A stretch of DNA of 64,000 nt from Stackebrandtia albiflava (GTDB taxonomy: Bacteria; Actinomycetota; Actinomycetes; Mycobacteriales; Micromonosporaceae): positions 992,001 through 1,056,000 of the forward strand of contig NZ_VLLL01000006.1 in NCBI RefSeq assembly GCF_007994225.1, in the 5' to 3' direction. The translations under genes and the position numbers were made by a program. Every line of letters starts with the position of its first letter. Within the stretch, counting starts at the first letter, position 1. This document shows positions 24,613 through 33,362 of the stretch, piece by piece. The notes beneath the pieces are model-generated. The model was not told the DNA's origin. It was given only the letters and a program-made list of their open reading frames with translations, and searched no databases.

Positions 24613-25260
24613 ATGCGTTCAGGAAACTCGCCGGGCGACCAGGCGCCCTCCCCGACGGAGCGATCCTTCATCGAGGCGGCCCGGCGCGGCCAGATTATCG
24701 ACGCCGCCATCCAGGTCATCGCCGAGGCCGGATTCGGGAAGGCGTCGTTCTCGCGCATCGCGAAGCGTGCGGGAGTCAGCCCGAGCCTGATCTCGTACCA
24801 CTTCGACGACAGGGCGGACCTCATCCGCTCGGTCCTGACGACGGTCAACTCCGAGATCGACGCGGCGCTGGCCGCGTCCACCGCCGACGCGGAGTCCTAT
24901 CGAGAGGTGCTGCGTGGCCTGGTGACCGGCCTGTTCCGGTTCGCCGCCGCCCGCCCCGAGCGGATGAACGCGTTGCGGCAGATCGCCGTCGCCACCGCCG
25001 CCGATCCCGAGCCGGCCGACCTGCCGATGGGCGACGTCGCGGTCGGTGAGTGGGAGGGCTTCCTGCGCGAGGGGCAGGAGGCCGGGGAGTTCCGTCCCTT
25101 CGACACCCGGGTGATGGCACTGGGGATCCAGGGTCTGCTGGAACGGATGCCCGGTGAGCTGTTGCGGCGCGAAGGCGCGCGCGATCCCGAGGCGCTGAGC
25201 GCCGAGGTGTACGACAACCTGGCCCGCATGGTCCTGGTTGACCCTTCCACTGAGGAGTGA
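24613..25260 (+). CDS. TetR-family regulator of an ABC exporter operon
   Basis: This 215-aa TetR repressor has an HTH at about residues 42-66 (GKASFSRIAKRAGVSPSLIS) followed by YHFDDRADLIRSVL, and a C-terminal TetR ligand-binding domain. It is 6 nt upstream of an ABC ATPase and its permease, so the three genes form an operon. Such TetR proteins usually repress the exporter and release DNA when the exported compound binds. The ligand is unknown. Confidence 0.92.
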   Translation: MRSGNSPGDQAPSPTERSFIEAARRGQIIDAAIQVIAEAGFGKASFSRIAKRAGVSPSLISYHFDDRADLIRSVLTTVNSEIDAALAASTADAESYREVLRGLVTGLFRFAAARPERMNALRQIAVATAADPEPADLPMGDVAVGEWEGFLREGQEAGEFRPFDTRVMALGIQGLLERMPGELLRREGARDPEALSAEVYDNLARMVLVDPSTEE

Positions 25261-25266
25261 CGATCG

Positions 25267-26052
25267 ATGTCCACCGACGCACCCGCGCCGGCGTTCCGGC
25301 TCGACCGACTGACCAAGGACTTCTCCGGCACCCTGGCCGCCGACGAGGTGACCCTCGACGTGCCGCCCGGCTCACTCACCGGCCTCGTCGGCCCCAACGG
25401 CGCGGGCAAGACCACCTCGCTGGCGATGGCCGTCGGCCTGTTGCGCCCCGATTCCGGCACCTCCTACGTGCACGGCGTGGACCTGTGGCGGGAACCCGAT
25501 CGCGCCAAGGCGGACCTGGGCGTCCTGCCCGACGGCCTGGCCCTCCCCGAACGCCTCACCGGGGGCGAACTGTTGCGTTACTGGGGACTGCTGCGAGGCA
25601 TGCCCGAGTCGGACGTCGCCTCGCGCACGACCGAACTGCTGGAGGTGCTGGAGCTCGACGCGGCGGAGCGGCGCGGCGTACTGGTCGTCGAGTACTCCAC
25701 CGGCATGCGCAAGAAGATCGGCCTGGCCACCGCGTTGTTGCACGCGCCCAAGGTGCTGGTGCTCGACGAGCCCTTCGAGGCGGTCGACCCGGTCTCGGCC
25801 CGGGTGCTCCGGCGGATCCTGCGGGGTTTCGTCGCGGGCGGCGGTTCGGTCGTGATCTCCTCCCACGTCATGTCGCTGGTGGAGGACCTGTGCGACCGGG
25901 TGGCGATCATCGCCTCCGGCCGGGTCGAGGTCTCCGGCACGCTCGACGAGGTCCGTGGCGGTGAGGACCTGGAGACGGTGTTCGTGCGGCTCGTCGGAGA
26001 GCGCGCGGCTGCGGAGGGGGAACTGTCGTGGTTGGCCGACTTATCGGTTTGA
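25267..26052 (+). CDS. ABC transporter ATP-binding protein (ABC-2 type)
   Basis: This 261-aa nucleotide-binding subunit has Walker A GPNGAGKTT at residues 42-50, the signature YSTGMRKKIGLATAL typical of ABC-2 exporters, Walker B VLVLDEPFEAVD and the switch His in VVISSHVMSLVEDLCD. Its 3' end overlaps the permease start by 25 bp, so expression is coupled. It should power export of a drug, lipid or peptide by the adjacent membrane protein. Confidence 0.95.
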   Translation: MSTDAPAPAFRLDRLTKDFSGTLAADEVTLDVPPGSLTGLVGPNGAGKTTSLAMAVGLLRPDSGTSYVHGVDLWREPDRAKADLGVLPDGLALPERLTGGELLRYWGLLRGMPESDVASRTTELLEVLELDAAERRGVLVVEYSTGMRKKIGLATALLHAPKVLVLDEPFEAVDPVSARVLRRILRGFVAGGGSVVISSHVMSLVEDLCDRVAIIASGRVEVSGTLDEVRGGEDLETVFVRLVGERAAAEGELSWLADLSV

Positions 26053-27713
26053 AGTTCACGATCGCCCGCCACAGCCAGTCGTGGAAGCGGACGGTCGGCT
26101 TCGTCCTGGCGTGCCTGGCGGTCGTGGCGACCTGGCTGACGGCGGTGTTCTCGCATCCCGACGCGGGCGCGGACGTCCTCGGTTTCGTGCTGTTGGCCTG
26201 GTTGGTGGGTTGGATGCTGGGGCCGGTGCTGACCTCCGGGGCGACGGTGCTCCGGCCGGAGTACTTCACCCTGCTTCCGTTGAACCGTTGGCGGCTGGGC
26301 GTGAGCCTGCTGGCGTCGGTGTTCGCCGGTGTCGGCGCCGCCGGGATGCTGCTGGCCGGGCTCTCCCTGGCCGGTTACGCGGTGGTGATCGATGCCGCGC
26401 AGGCGATTCCGGTCGCGGTGGTGGCGGCGGTGCTGTTCACGATCACGGTGGTCTCGCTGGCGCGACTGGTCTACTCGGTGCTGGGCGCCGCGATGCGGTC
26501 CCGCATCGGTGTCGAGATCGCCTCCATACAGTACGGACTCCTCATCGCCGCGATGTTCGTCGGCTGGATGGCCGTCTCCCCGGTGGTGAACGCGCTCCCG
26601 GTGTTCCTTACCCAGGGGTTCGGTGGCACGGTGGCGGCGGACGTCGTGGCGTGGTCGCCGGGTGGCTGGCCGCTCCGCGCGGTGGACGCCGCCGCGGCGG
26701 GCGACTGGGGTCTCGCCCTCGCCTGGCTGGGCGGACTGGCGGTGGCGGCCGCCCTCACCTCGGTGGGCGCCGCGGCGATGCTGCGCCCGTACACGGGGAA
26801 CCGGACGGTACGGCGGTGGCGCCGCCCGCTCGGCAGCGGCACGGGACGGCGACTGCTTCCCACCGGGCGCCGGGGTGCCGTGGTGGGCAAGGAGTTGCGT
26901 ACCTGGTGGCGTGATCCGTGGCGGAGCCTGGAGATCCGTTCGTCGATCTGGTTCGGGATCTTCCTCGCGGTGTTCAGCGCGGTCGGCGGGTTCGCGCAGC
27001 TGGGCGCGTTGGCGGGGGTCGGTGTCGCCCTCATGATCGCGTTGTCGGGTGCGAACCTGTACGGCTACGACGGGACCGCGTTGTGGCAGTTGGTGGTGGC
27101 GGAGCGACCGGAGACGGTGCGCGCCGACGTCCGGGGCAGGCAGACGGCCATCGCGTTGTACTTCGGGGTTCCGGCGGTACTGCTGTCGGCGGTGATGGTG
27201 GTGATCACCGGCGCGTACGGGTACGTCGTACCCATCGTGGCGCTGATCGTCGTCGTGCTGGGTGTCGGTAGTGGAGTCTCGGTGCTCATGTCGGTCGTCG
27301 GTGCCACTCCCGGTGTCGAGCCGCACCGCCGGGTGAACTCCAACGACGCCGGGGAGAACGGCCTCATCATCCAGATCGCTTTGTGGTTCACCATCCTGGC
27401 GTCGCTGCCGACCCTGGCGGTGGCGGCGGTGACGACGTTCGGCGGTCCGGGCCTGCCGGTGTGGTGGTCGTTCCTCGTGCTGGGCGTGGCGGTGGTCAAC
27501 GGTGTGCTGGGAGCGAAGGTGCTGGGCGGGATCGCGGTGCGGCGGCTCGGCGACCACCTGCCGGAGACGTTCGCGCGGCTGCGGTACCCCGGTATGAAGG
27601 TCACCCGCAGTGGATCGGGCGACTGGCTGGACCATCTCTCCCACGCGGCCTTCGAGGAGGCGCGGAAGGCGGCCGAGGCCAAGCGGAAGACGTCGGCGCG
27701 CAAGGGTTCCTGA
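26028..27713 (+). CDS. ABC-2-type exporter permease
   Basis: This 561-aa integral membrane protein starts at GTG 26028 behind GGAGGGGG, inside the ATPase gene. It has about ten to twelve hydrophobic segments in two groups, separated by a cytoplasmic loop near residues 250-305 (TVRRWRRPLGSGTGRRLLPT). The loop contains GKELRTWWRDPWRSLEIRSS, typical of large ABC-2 permeases. The Lys-rich tail (EARKAAEAKRKTSARKGS) is cytoplasmic. A strong hairpin follows the stop. Confidence 0.88.
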   Translation: MVGRLIGLKFTIARHSQSWKRTVGFVLACLAVVATWLTAVFSHPDAGADVLGFVLLAWLVGWMLGPVLTSGATVLRPEYFTLLPLNRWRLGVSLLASVFAGVGAAGMLLAGLSLAGYAVVIDAAQAIPVAVVAAVLFTITVVSLARLVYSVLGAAMRSRIGVEIASIQYGLLIAAMFVGWMAVSPVVNALPVFLTQGFGGTVAADVVAWSPGGWPLRAVDAAAAGDWGLALAWLGGLAVAAALTSVGAAAMLRPYTGNRTVRRWRRPLGSGTGRRLLPTGRRGAVVGKELRTWWRDPWRSLEIRSSIWFGIFLAVFSAVGGFAQLGALAGVGVALMIALSGANLYGYDGTALWQLVVAERPETVRADVRGRQTAIALYFGVPAVLLSAVMVVITGAYGYVVPIVALIVVVLGVGSGVSVLMSVVGATPGVEPHRRVNSNDAGENGLIIQIALWFTILASLPTLAVAAVTTFGGPGLPVWWSFLVLGVAVVNGVLGAKVLGGIAVRRLGDHLPETFARLRYPGMKVTRSGSGDWLDHLSHAAFEEARKAAEAKRKTSARKGS

Positions 27714-27718
27714 ACCGC

Positions 27719-27759
27719 GGCGTCCGCCGGACGGGACACGTTCCCGTCCGGCGGACGCC
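27719..27759. terminator. Terminator of the ABC exporter operon
   Basis: Perfect 18-bp arms GGCGTCCGCCGGACGGGA (27719-27736) and their complement (27742-27759) with a 5-nt loop start 5 bp after the permease stop. Confidence 0.78.
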
Positions 27760-28006
27760 ATCTGGACGCCATTATGGAGTGATAATCGGTCGTCCATCCG
27801 CAATGGACTCCACGCTGCCGGATGTGTTTCGACGCGAGGATTCTCGTCGTGCCGCTGTGCGTGCCGACCGGTCGCCGTATCGACGGGCGTCCCGGTGAAG
27901 ACCGCGCCCCGTACGGTCTCGCGTGGTGCGGCCGCCACCCGATCGGCCGGTTGTCCGCCGTCCCGAAATGGATGAGAATCACTCACGTTCATTTCGAGGA
28001 GGACGC

Positions 28007-29848
28007 ATGGGCAACCGGTTCCGGTGGGACGTCGCGCTGGGCGTCGTGGTGTTGGTCGACGCGCTCCGGGTGTTCCTGCCCTCGCTCATCACCCTGTTCG
28101 GGCAGGCCGGCAGTACGCCCGCCGAATACATGGCGTTGTTCGCCCTCGTGTGGTTCCTGGTGCCCGTCGCGGTGGTACCGCTACTGCGCCTGGTCCCGGC
28201 CGCGCGCATCATGCCGGTGGCCCTCGGAATCCTCGTGGCGGGACGGATCGTCCTGCAGGCCACCGACGGCGGCGCGTTCCAGCTGTACGTCTCGGCGGTC
28301 GCCGTCGCGGCGGGCCTGACCTGGCTCACCGCCGTGGCCGCCGACCGCCGCGACTCCCACACCGGGATCGCCGGATTCCTGGGTGGGCTGTGGATCGCGA
28401 CGATCGTCCACATCTCACTCGACGGCGTGGACCTGATGTGGCGGGATCCGCTCCTGGCGTGGCCACTGCTGGCAGTCGAACTCCTCGCCCTCGGCGTCGC
28501 GGTGCGGCGGCGCCCGGAACCGGCCGAAGGCGAGGGCTCCGCCCTGCCGTGGCTCGGTTGCGGACCCGCGCTGTTGTTGTGGGGCATGGTGTTCGGCAAT
28601 CCGGCGCACACCGGCATGTCGATGGACTCCGGCCTGGTGTGGCTCGCCGGGGTCGTGTCGGCCGCCGCGGCACTGTGGTGGCTGCTGCGGCTCGGCGTCG
28701 CCACCTCGTCCCGGATCCGGAACCTCGCGGCGCTCATGCTGGCCGGCGCCGTCCTGGTGTTCCTGTTCCCGGCGCCCGATCCCGCCAGGGCGCCGGTGAT
28801 CGCCCTCGGCCTCGCCTGGACCACCGGAATCGCCGTGGTCGCGTTGCTGTGCCGCCCCACCGTCGGTCGCGGCACCCCGCGCGGCCGGGCGATCGCGTTC
28901 GCGGTCTCCATGCTGGGCTTCCTGGTGCTGACCTTCGGCTACTACGGCGCGTACGACCTGTACCTGGTGAACTGGTGGGTCCCGGTCGTCGCCGCGGCGG
29001 CGGTGGCGGCGGTCGGCCTGGTGCCGTCCGCACCGGACCCCCGGCGGCCCATGACCTTGCAGTTCGCGCCCCGGACCGCGGCGGTGGTCGGGGCGGTACT
29101 CGCACTGGCCGGGGTGGCGCCGCTGTGGCAGTCGGTGTCGCCGTCGTCCGACCCGCCGCAGGACGGGCTGCGGGTGGCGGCCTACAACATCCGGATGGGT
29201 TACGGGCTCGACGGCAGGCTGTCCCTGGACGCCCAGGCGGACGCCCTGGCGGCGCTGGACCCGCACGTGATCGCCCTGTCCGAGGTGGATCGCGGCTGGT
29301 TCCTCAACGGCGGCCACGACGACCTGCGTCACATCGCCGACCGGCTCGGCATGGAGTTCGTCTGGGCTCCCGCCGCCGATCAGCACTGGGGCGACGCCGT
29401 GTTGACGAACCTTCCGGTGGTGCGGACGGTGAGCCATCCACTGGTCGCGGGCGGTCCCACCGGCGCGCAGGCGTTGGAGGTGGCGGTGCGGTGGCGCGGT
29501 GAGGAGGTCACGGTGATCGCCACCCACCTGCAGCCGCCACCGGACTGGCGACCACTGGACCAGGTGGAGCAGTTGGCGGGCATCGCCGCCGAGGCGGCCG
29601 GCGGTGGCCCGGTCGTGTTGGCGGGTGACCTGAACTTGGAGCCCGGAAGCGCGGCGTGGGACGTGTTGACCGACGCGGGACTACACGACGCGTTCGCCGA
29701 GAGCCGGCCGCTGTACAGCATCCCGGGAGACTCCACCGAGCAGATCGACCACGTCCTGGTGACCGCCGACTGGACGGCCACCGACCCGGCCAACCCCGAC
29801 GTGCCCCACTCCGACCACCGCCCGATAGCGGTGACCCTCACCCTCTGA
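28007..29848 (+). CDS. Membrane-anchored endonuclease/exonuclease/phosphatase-family protein
   Basis: This 613-aa protein starts at the ATG 28007 with AGGAGG 5 nt upstream. Residues 1-380 contain about eleven hydrophobic segments; residues 390-613 form an EEP domain, a metal-dependent phosphodiesterase fold shared by DNase I, sphingomyelinase and inositol phosphatases. Active-site motifs are intact: AAYNIRMGYG (Asn), ALSEVDRGW (Glu), VIATHLQPP (His), LAGDLNLEP (Asp and Asn) and VPHSDHRPIAV (Asp-His). The catalytic domain follows the last helix and is probably extracytoplasmic. A role on phospholipids or lipid-linked phosphates is plausible but unproven. Confidence 0.85.
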   Translation: MGNRFRWDVALGVVVLVDALRVFLPSLITLFGQAGSTPAEYMALFALVWFLVPVAVVPLLRLVPAARIMPVALGILVAGRIVLQATDGGAFQLYVSAVAVAAGLTWLTAVAADRRDSHTGIAGFLGGLWIATIVHISLDGVDLMWRDPLLAWPLLAVELLALGVAVRRRPEPAEGEGSALPWLGCGPALLLWGMVFGNPAHTGMSMDSGLVWLAGVVSAAAALWWLLRLGVATSSRIRNLAALMLAGAVLVFLFPAPDPARAPVIALGLAWTTGIAVVALLCRPTVGRGTPRGRAIAFAVSMLGFLVLTFGYYGAYDLYLVNWWVPVVAAAAVAAVGLVPSAPDPRRPMTLQFAPRTAAVVGAVLALAGVAPLWQSVSPSSDPPQDGLRVAAYNIRMGYGLDGRLSLDAQADALAALDPHVIALSEVDRGWFLNGGHDDLRHIADRLGMEFVWAPAADQHWGDAVLTNLPVVRTVSHPLVAGGPTGAQALEVAVRWRGEEVTVIATHLQPPPDWRPLDQVEQLAGIAAEAAGGGPVVLAGDLNLEPGSAAWDVLTDAGLHDAFAESRPLYSIPGDSTEQIDHVLVTADWTATDPANPDVPHSDHRPIAVTLTL

Positions 29849-29856
29849 CCCCGAAA

Positions 29857-29966
29857 CACGGCTTGGTTGGCCGTACAACGATCGACATGCCTCGAATAGG
29901 CCCGAATGTCCGATTTCTCGCCGTAGTATGACCAACCAAGCCGGCAGTATGACCAACCAAGCCGTG
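29857..29966. repeat. Phased GCTTGG/CCAAGC element, site C
   Basis: The forward arm CACGGCTTGGTTGG (29857-29870) has a perfect 14-bp complement at 29953-29966. A further inverted copy begins 21 bp before it: AGTATGACCAACCAAGCCG occurs at 29925 and 29946. The forward motif and the first inverted motif are 73 bp apart centre to centre, as at the other two sites, although the arm sequence has changed from GGTCC to GGTTGG. It lies between two convergent genes, 9 bp from the chitinase stop. Confidence 0.75.
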
Positions 29967-29975
29967 AGGGGAGGG

Positions 29976-31604
29976 TCAGGCGAGGACGTCGTAGGCGGCG
30001 GCCACGAGCGCGCCGTCGTCGTCGCCGTCCAACGCCCACAGCATGACGCCGCGCAGTCCGTTGTACTTCACGTACTCCGCCTTGGCGGTCACCACCCGGG
30101 GCGAGTCGAAGGACCAGAACTCACCCGCCGGGGTCAGGACGTAGGCGGCCACCGCCTCGCGGTCGTACCTGATGGTGCCGCCCTTGGTCAGGATCTCCTT
30201 GTAGTCGTCGATGCCGGGCTCGTACTTGCCGGACGCCGGACCGGTGCCGTACTGGTAGAGCCCGCCGTCGCGGTCCTCGACGCCGGCCCAGCCCCGGCCG
30301 AACGCCGGGATGCCGATGACGATCTGGTGCGCGGGTATCCCGGCGGACCGGAGCGTGTCCACCGCGATGTCCACACTGTAATCGTTGATGGCCGGGTTGC
30401 GCGACGGCGAGTACAACTGGCCCTGGTGGTTGGTGGGCACGTCGCCCCACGGGCCGTAGAGGTCGTACCCCTGCACCACGAAGAAGTCGAGCGCCGCCTT
30501 GGCGCGTGGCACGTCGAACGCCGCCTCGAACACCTCGGGGTCGGCGGCGGTGTAGGACGACATGGTGAACTCGCGGCCCAGTTCGATCTCCAGCGCGTCG
30601 AGTTGGCTGCGGAACTCGGTCATCATGAGTCCGTAGTTCTCCCGGTCCGCCGGGTCCCACGGTTGGCCGGGCTCCCCTCCGGGACCGGGCCACTCCCAGT
30701 CGAAGTCGAAGCCGTCGAACACGCCGTAGGCGGCGCCGGGCGGGGCGTCGGGCAGGTTTCCGCGGATGAAGGTGTCGATGCACGAGTCGACGAAGTCGGC
30801 CAGGTTCTCCGGTTTGACGGCCTCGGAGAAGTGGTCGGACGCGGTCCAGCCGCCCAGTGAGATCAGCACCTTCAGGTGCGGGTACTTCTGCTTGAGCTGG
30901 AGCAACTGGTTGAAGTTGCCGCCCAGGGGTTGTGTCCAGGTGTCGGCCTCTCCGCTGACGGTCTGGTCGGCGGGGAACCGGATCTGGTAGTCCGCCCACG
31001 GGTCCAGGGTGTGGCAGTCGCCGGACTCGTCGGCGCTGCCGAAGGCGTACTTGATGTGGGTGAGCTTGGCGGCCTGTCCGGTGGTGTCGACGTCCTTCAG
31101 CCGGTAGTCGCGGCCGTAGATGCTCCACGAGGTGTAGTAGCCGAGGCGGACGTGGCCGTCGTCGGGTTCGAGTTGGCCGCCGTCGCAGGTGAGCCCGTTG
31201 ACGAGGCAGTTGACGATGCCCGCCGAGGATCCGGGCCGGGTGGCGGTGAATCCGATCCGGTGTGTCTTGCCGGGGGCCATCGGGCGCAGCCAGTCCGGCG
31301 GGGTCAGGGTGACCCGTTGACCCTCCACGGTGTACTCGGCGTTCCACAGTGTGGTGATGCGGTGTCCCGCCGGCAGGTCGAACCGGATGGTCCAGTCGGC
31401 GGAGTAGGTGGTTCCGGTGTTGTGCAACAGGATCGCGCCGACGTGGCCGGTGCGCCAGTCGCCGGTGGTGGTGTATTCGGCGGTGAGTCTGCCGCCGGCG
31501 GCCTGGGCCTGGGACGGCGCCAGGAAGGCGGTGATGAGTCCGGCCAGCACGGCCAGGGCGACCGCCGCCGACAGCGGGACGGCGCGGGCACGTCGGGACG
31601 ACAC
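29976..31604 (-). CDS. Secreted chitinase, CBM2 plus GH18
   Basis: This 542-aa enzyme hydrolyses chitin outside the cell. It starts at GTG 31604 behind GGAG. The signal peptide is cleaved near SQAQA-AGG (residue 36). A CBM2-type carbohydrate-binding domain covers about 37-140 (TTTGDWRTGHVGAILLHNTG). The GH18 barrel covers about 150-542, with SLGGWTASDHFS and the catalytic DGFDFDWEW (D297, D300, D302, E304). The usual linker between the modules is very short. The end MLWALDGDDDGAL matches the last barrel strand. Confidence 0.93.
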   Translation of the reverse strand: MSSRRARAVPLSAAVALAVLAGLITAFLAPSQAQAAGGRLTAEYTTTGDWRTGHVGAILLHNTGTTYSADWTIRFDLPAGHRITTLWNAEYTVEGQRVTLTPPDWLRPMAPGKTHRIGFTATRPGSSAGIVNCLVNGLTCDGGQLEPDDGHVRLGYYTSWSIYGRDYRLKDVDTTGQAAKLTHIKYAFGSADESGDCHTLDPWADYQIRFPADQTVSGEADTWTQPLGGNFNQLLQLKQKYPHLKVLISLGGWTASDHFSEAVKPENLADFVDSCIDTFIRGNLPDAPPGAAYGVFDGFDFDWEWPGPGGEPGQPWDPADRENYGLMMTEFRSQLDALEIELGREFTMSSYTAADPEVFEAAFDVPRAKAALDFFVVQGYDLYGPWGDVPTNHQGQLYSPSRNPAINDYSVDIAVDTLRSAGIPAHQIVIGIPAFGRGWAGVEDRDGGLYQYGTGPASGKYEPGIDDYKEILTKGGTIRYDREAVAAYVLTPAGEFWSFDSPRVVTAKAEYVKYNGLRGVMLWALDGDDDGALVAAAYDVLA

Positions 31605-31662
31605 GGGGGCTCCATTCGGGCGAGGTGGAAGTGCGCCGCCGTGGCCGCACGCTTCCAGTTAG

Positions 31663-31671
31663 GAAACTTTC
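31663..31671. promoter_or_regulatory. GAAACTTTC box upstream of the chitinase gene
   Basis: The near-palindrome GAAACTTTC lies 59 bp upstream of the chitinase start. Similar GAAA-N-TTTC boxes occur before secreted polysaccharide-degrading enzymes in actinomycetes, where LacI-type or other regulators act. The assignment here is by analogy only. Confidence 0.35.
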
Positions 31672-31730
31672 ACGTGATGCCCGACGCTAGACCGCCGAAT
31701 GGAGATATGTCAATACCGCGTTCCGGTGTG

Positions 31731-32639
31731 TCAGGTCGCGCGGGACTCCAGCCGCGACACCAGATGCCCGTCCACCAGATCCGCGACCAGTGTTGCGACC
31801 CTCGGGTCCTCACGCGACGGCGGCTCGCCGTCGACCACACCGATGACGGCGTACACCAGGAAGTGGCCGTAGGTGTTGAATCCCAACACCGTCGGGCTCA
31901 GACCGAGTTCCGACGTGACACCGTCGCTGCGCAACGCGGTGAACGCGCCGCCGGCGCCCGACTCGATCTCGTCCCGCAGACCCGTCGCGGCCGCCGAGTC
32001 GGCCAGGTTCACCACGCCCACCGTGGCGGCGTACTCCTCGTCGGCGGTCAGCACGGTGGCCCGGACGATCTCCGCACAGTCGCCCGCCGCCAGCAGCGCG
32101 GCCATCTCCTCGCTCGCCGCGGCCTCACAGCCCGGCACGGACTCCACCGCGACCACCGGGTACCGGGCGTCCGACACCGTGATCACCTCGCCGGGGAACA
32201 GTTCCGCCTCCGTCAGCGGATCGGGATCGGCCTCCCGCGACACCGGTGGTCGTGGCGCCGGCGACTCCGTCGCCGAAGGCGTCGGATCCATCGGAACCGT
32301 CAGACCGTCGGCCACCTGGTCGTCGCTGAACATGAGCCAGCCGCCCAACCCGCACGCCGACATCGCGATCACCGCCATCACGACGGCCAGTGCCGCCAGC
32401 CAGCCCCGGCTCCGCCGCCGCGCCCGGTGAACGGCACGCCGCAACGGCAGGGAGTCCCGGTGTGGGGCCTGCCGGGGAAGCGGGGCGGTGGACGGCGGCG
32501 GCGGAGCGACGTCCGGCGGTGGTTCCGGTTCCGGACTCGGGCGGACACGCCGGCCACGCTGCACGGGTACGCCCTCCTGCGAGTCGCGCGGGGCCTCGGG
32601 AGGTGGGGTTCCAAAGGGAGATTGGCGGTAAGCCACCAC
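31731..32639 (-). CDS. Single-pass membrane protein with Pro-rich cytoplasmic N-terminus
   Basis: This 302-aa protein starts at GTG 32639. Residues 1-75 are Pro- and Arg-rich (SPEPEPPPDVAPPPPSTAPL), then a membrane segment (LAALAVVMAVIAMSACGLGG), then a 200-residue exported domain containing YPVVAVESVPGCEAAASEEM, GDCAEIVRATVL and TYGHFLVYAVIGVVDGE. Two Cys in the exported part could pair. The layout is common among actinobacterial envelope proteins of unknown function. No domain is recognised. Confidence 0.7.
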   Translation of the reverse strand: MVAYRQSPFGTPPPEAPRDSQEGVPVQRGRRVRPSPEPEPPPDVAPPPPSTAPLPRQAPHRDSLPLRRAVHRARRRSRGWLAALAVVMAVIAMSACGLGGWLMFSDDQVADGLTVPMDPTPSATESPAPRPPVSREADPDPLTEAELFPGEVITVSDARYPVVAVESVPGCEAAASEEMAALLAAGDCAEIVRATVLTADEEYAATVGVVNLADSAAATGLRDEIESGAGGAFTALRSDGVTSELGLSPTVLGFNTYGHFLVYAVIGVVDGEPPSREDPRVATLVADLVDGHLVSRLESRAT

Positions 32640-32716
32640 AACACGTTAGCGGTCGAACGCGGCACGCGCGCGGACTTCGGTGAACCGGCCGCCATCGGGT
32701 GACCGACAATTGCCTG

Positions 32717-33316
32717 ATGACCGACTCCGACCACTACTTCTCCACGACACCGCGCGCCGAGGCGACGCCCCGGCAGGTGTCGTTCCACGCCGCCGGGCGG
32801 GACATCACGTTGACCGCGGCGTCCGGGGTGTTCTCCGCGGGACGCCTCGACCCGGGAACCGCGGTCCTGCTGCGTAAGGCGCCGCTGCCGACGGAACCCG
32901 GTGACTACCTCGACCTCGGCTGCGGGTACGGCCCCGTCGCGGTGACGTTGGCGTTGGCCTCCGGTGGCGAGGTGACGGCGGTCGACGTGAACGCGCGCGC
33001 TCTCGAACTGGTGGCGGCCAACGCGAAACGGCTCGAGGTCTCCATCCGGGCGAGTACACCCGAACAGGTGCCGCCCGACGCCCGCTTCGACCAGATCTGG
33101 TCGAATCCGCCGATCCGGATCGGGAAGGCCGCGCTCCACGACCTGCTGCGGCTGTGGTTGCCCAGGCTCAAACCCGGTGGTGTCGCATGGCTCGTCGTTG
33201 CCCGGCACAAGGGCGGCGACTCGCTGGCCGACTGGCTCGGCGACCAGGGTTACCCCACCGTGAAACACGCCAGCCAGAAGGGTTACCGCATCCTGCGGGT
33301 CTCGGCACGGGAGTGA
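32717..33316 (+). CDS. RsmC-like class I methyltransferase
   Basis: This 199-aa protein starts at ATG 32717; a GTG at 32699 would add six residues. It has the small-methyltransferase (MTS) fold of RsmC/RlmG-type enzymes that make m2G in rRNA: HYFSTTPRAEATPR at the N-terminus, motif I LDLGCGYGPVAVTLA, VTAVDVNARALELV, and the SNPPIRIGK motif IV (NPP) needed for base-amino methylation. It ends with RHKGGDSLADWL and a typical KGYRILR strand. The exact rRNA position cannot be inferred. Confidence 0.85.
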   Translation: MTDSDHYFSTTPRAEATPRQVSFHAAGRDITLTAASGVFSAGRLDPGTAVLLRKAPLPTEPGDYLDLGCGYGPVAVTLALASGGEVTAVDVNARALELVAANAKRLEVSIRASTPEQVPPDARFDQIWSNPPIRIGKAALHDLLRLWLPRLKPGGVAWLVVARHKGGDSLADWLGDQGYPTVKHASQKGYRILRVSARE

Positions 33317-33362
33317 CGGCGCGACCGAGACCGGGCGGTGCGCCCGGACCCGGCGGTGCGCG

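Noticed and set aside
25578-27992. 804-codon open frame on the minus strand
   Set aside because: It runs antisense to the ABC ATPase and permease; its composition (Arg, His, Gln-rich) is that of a shadow frame.
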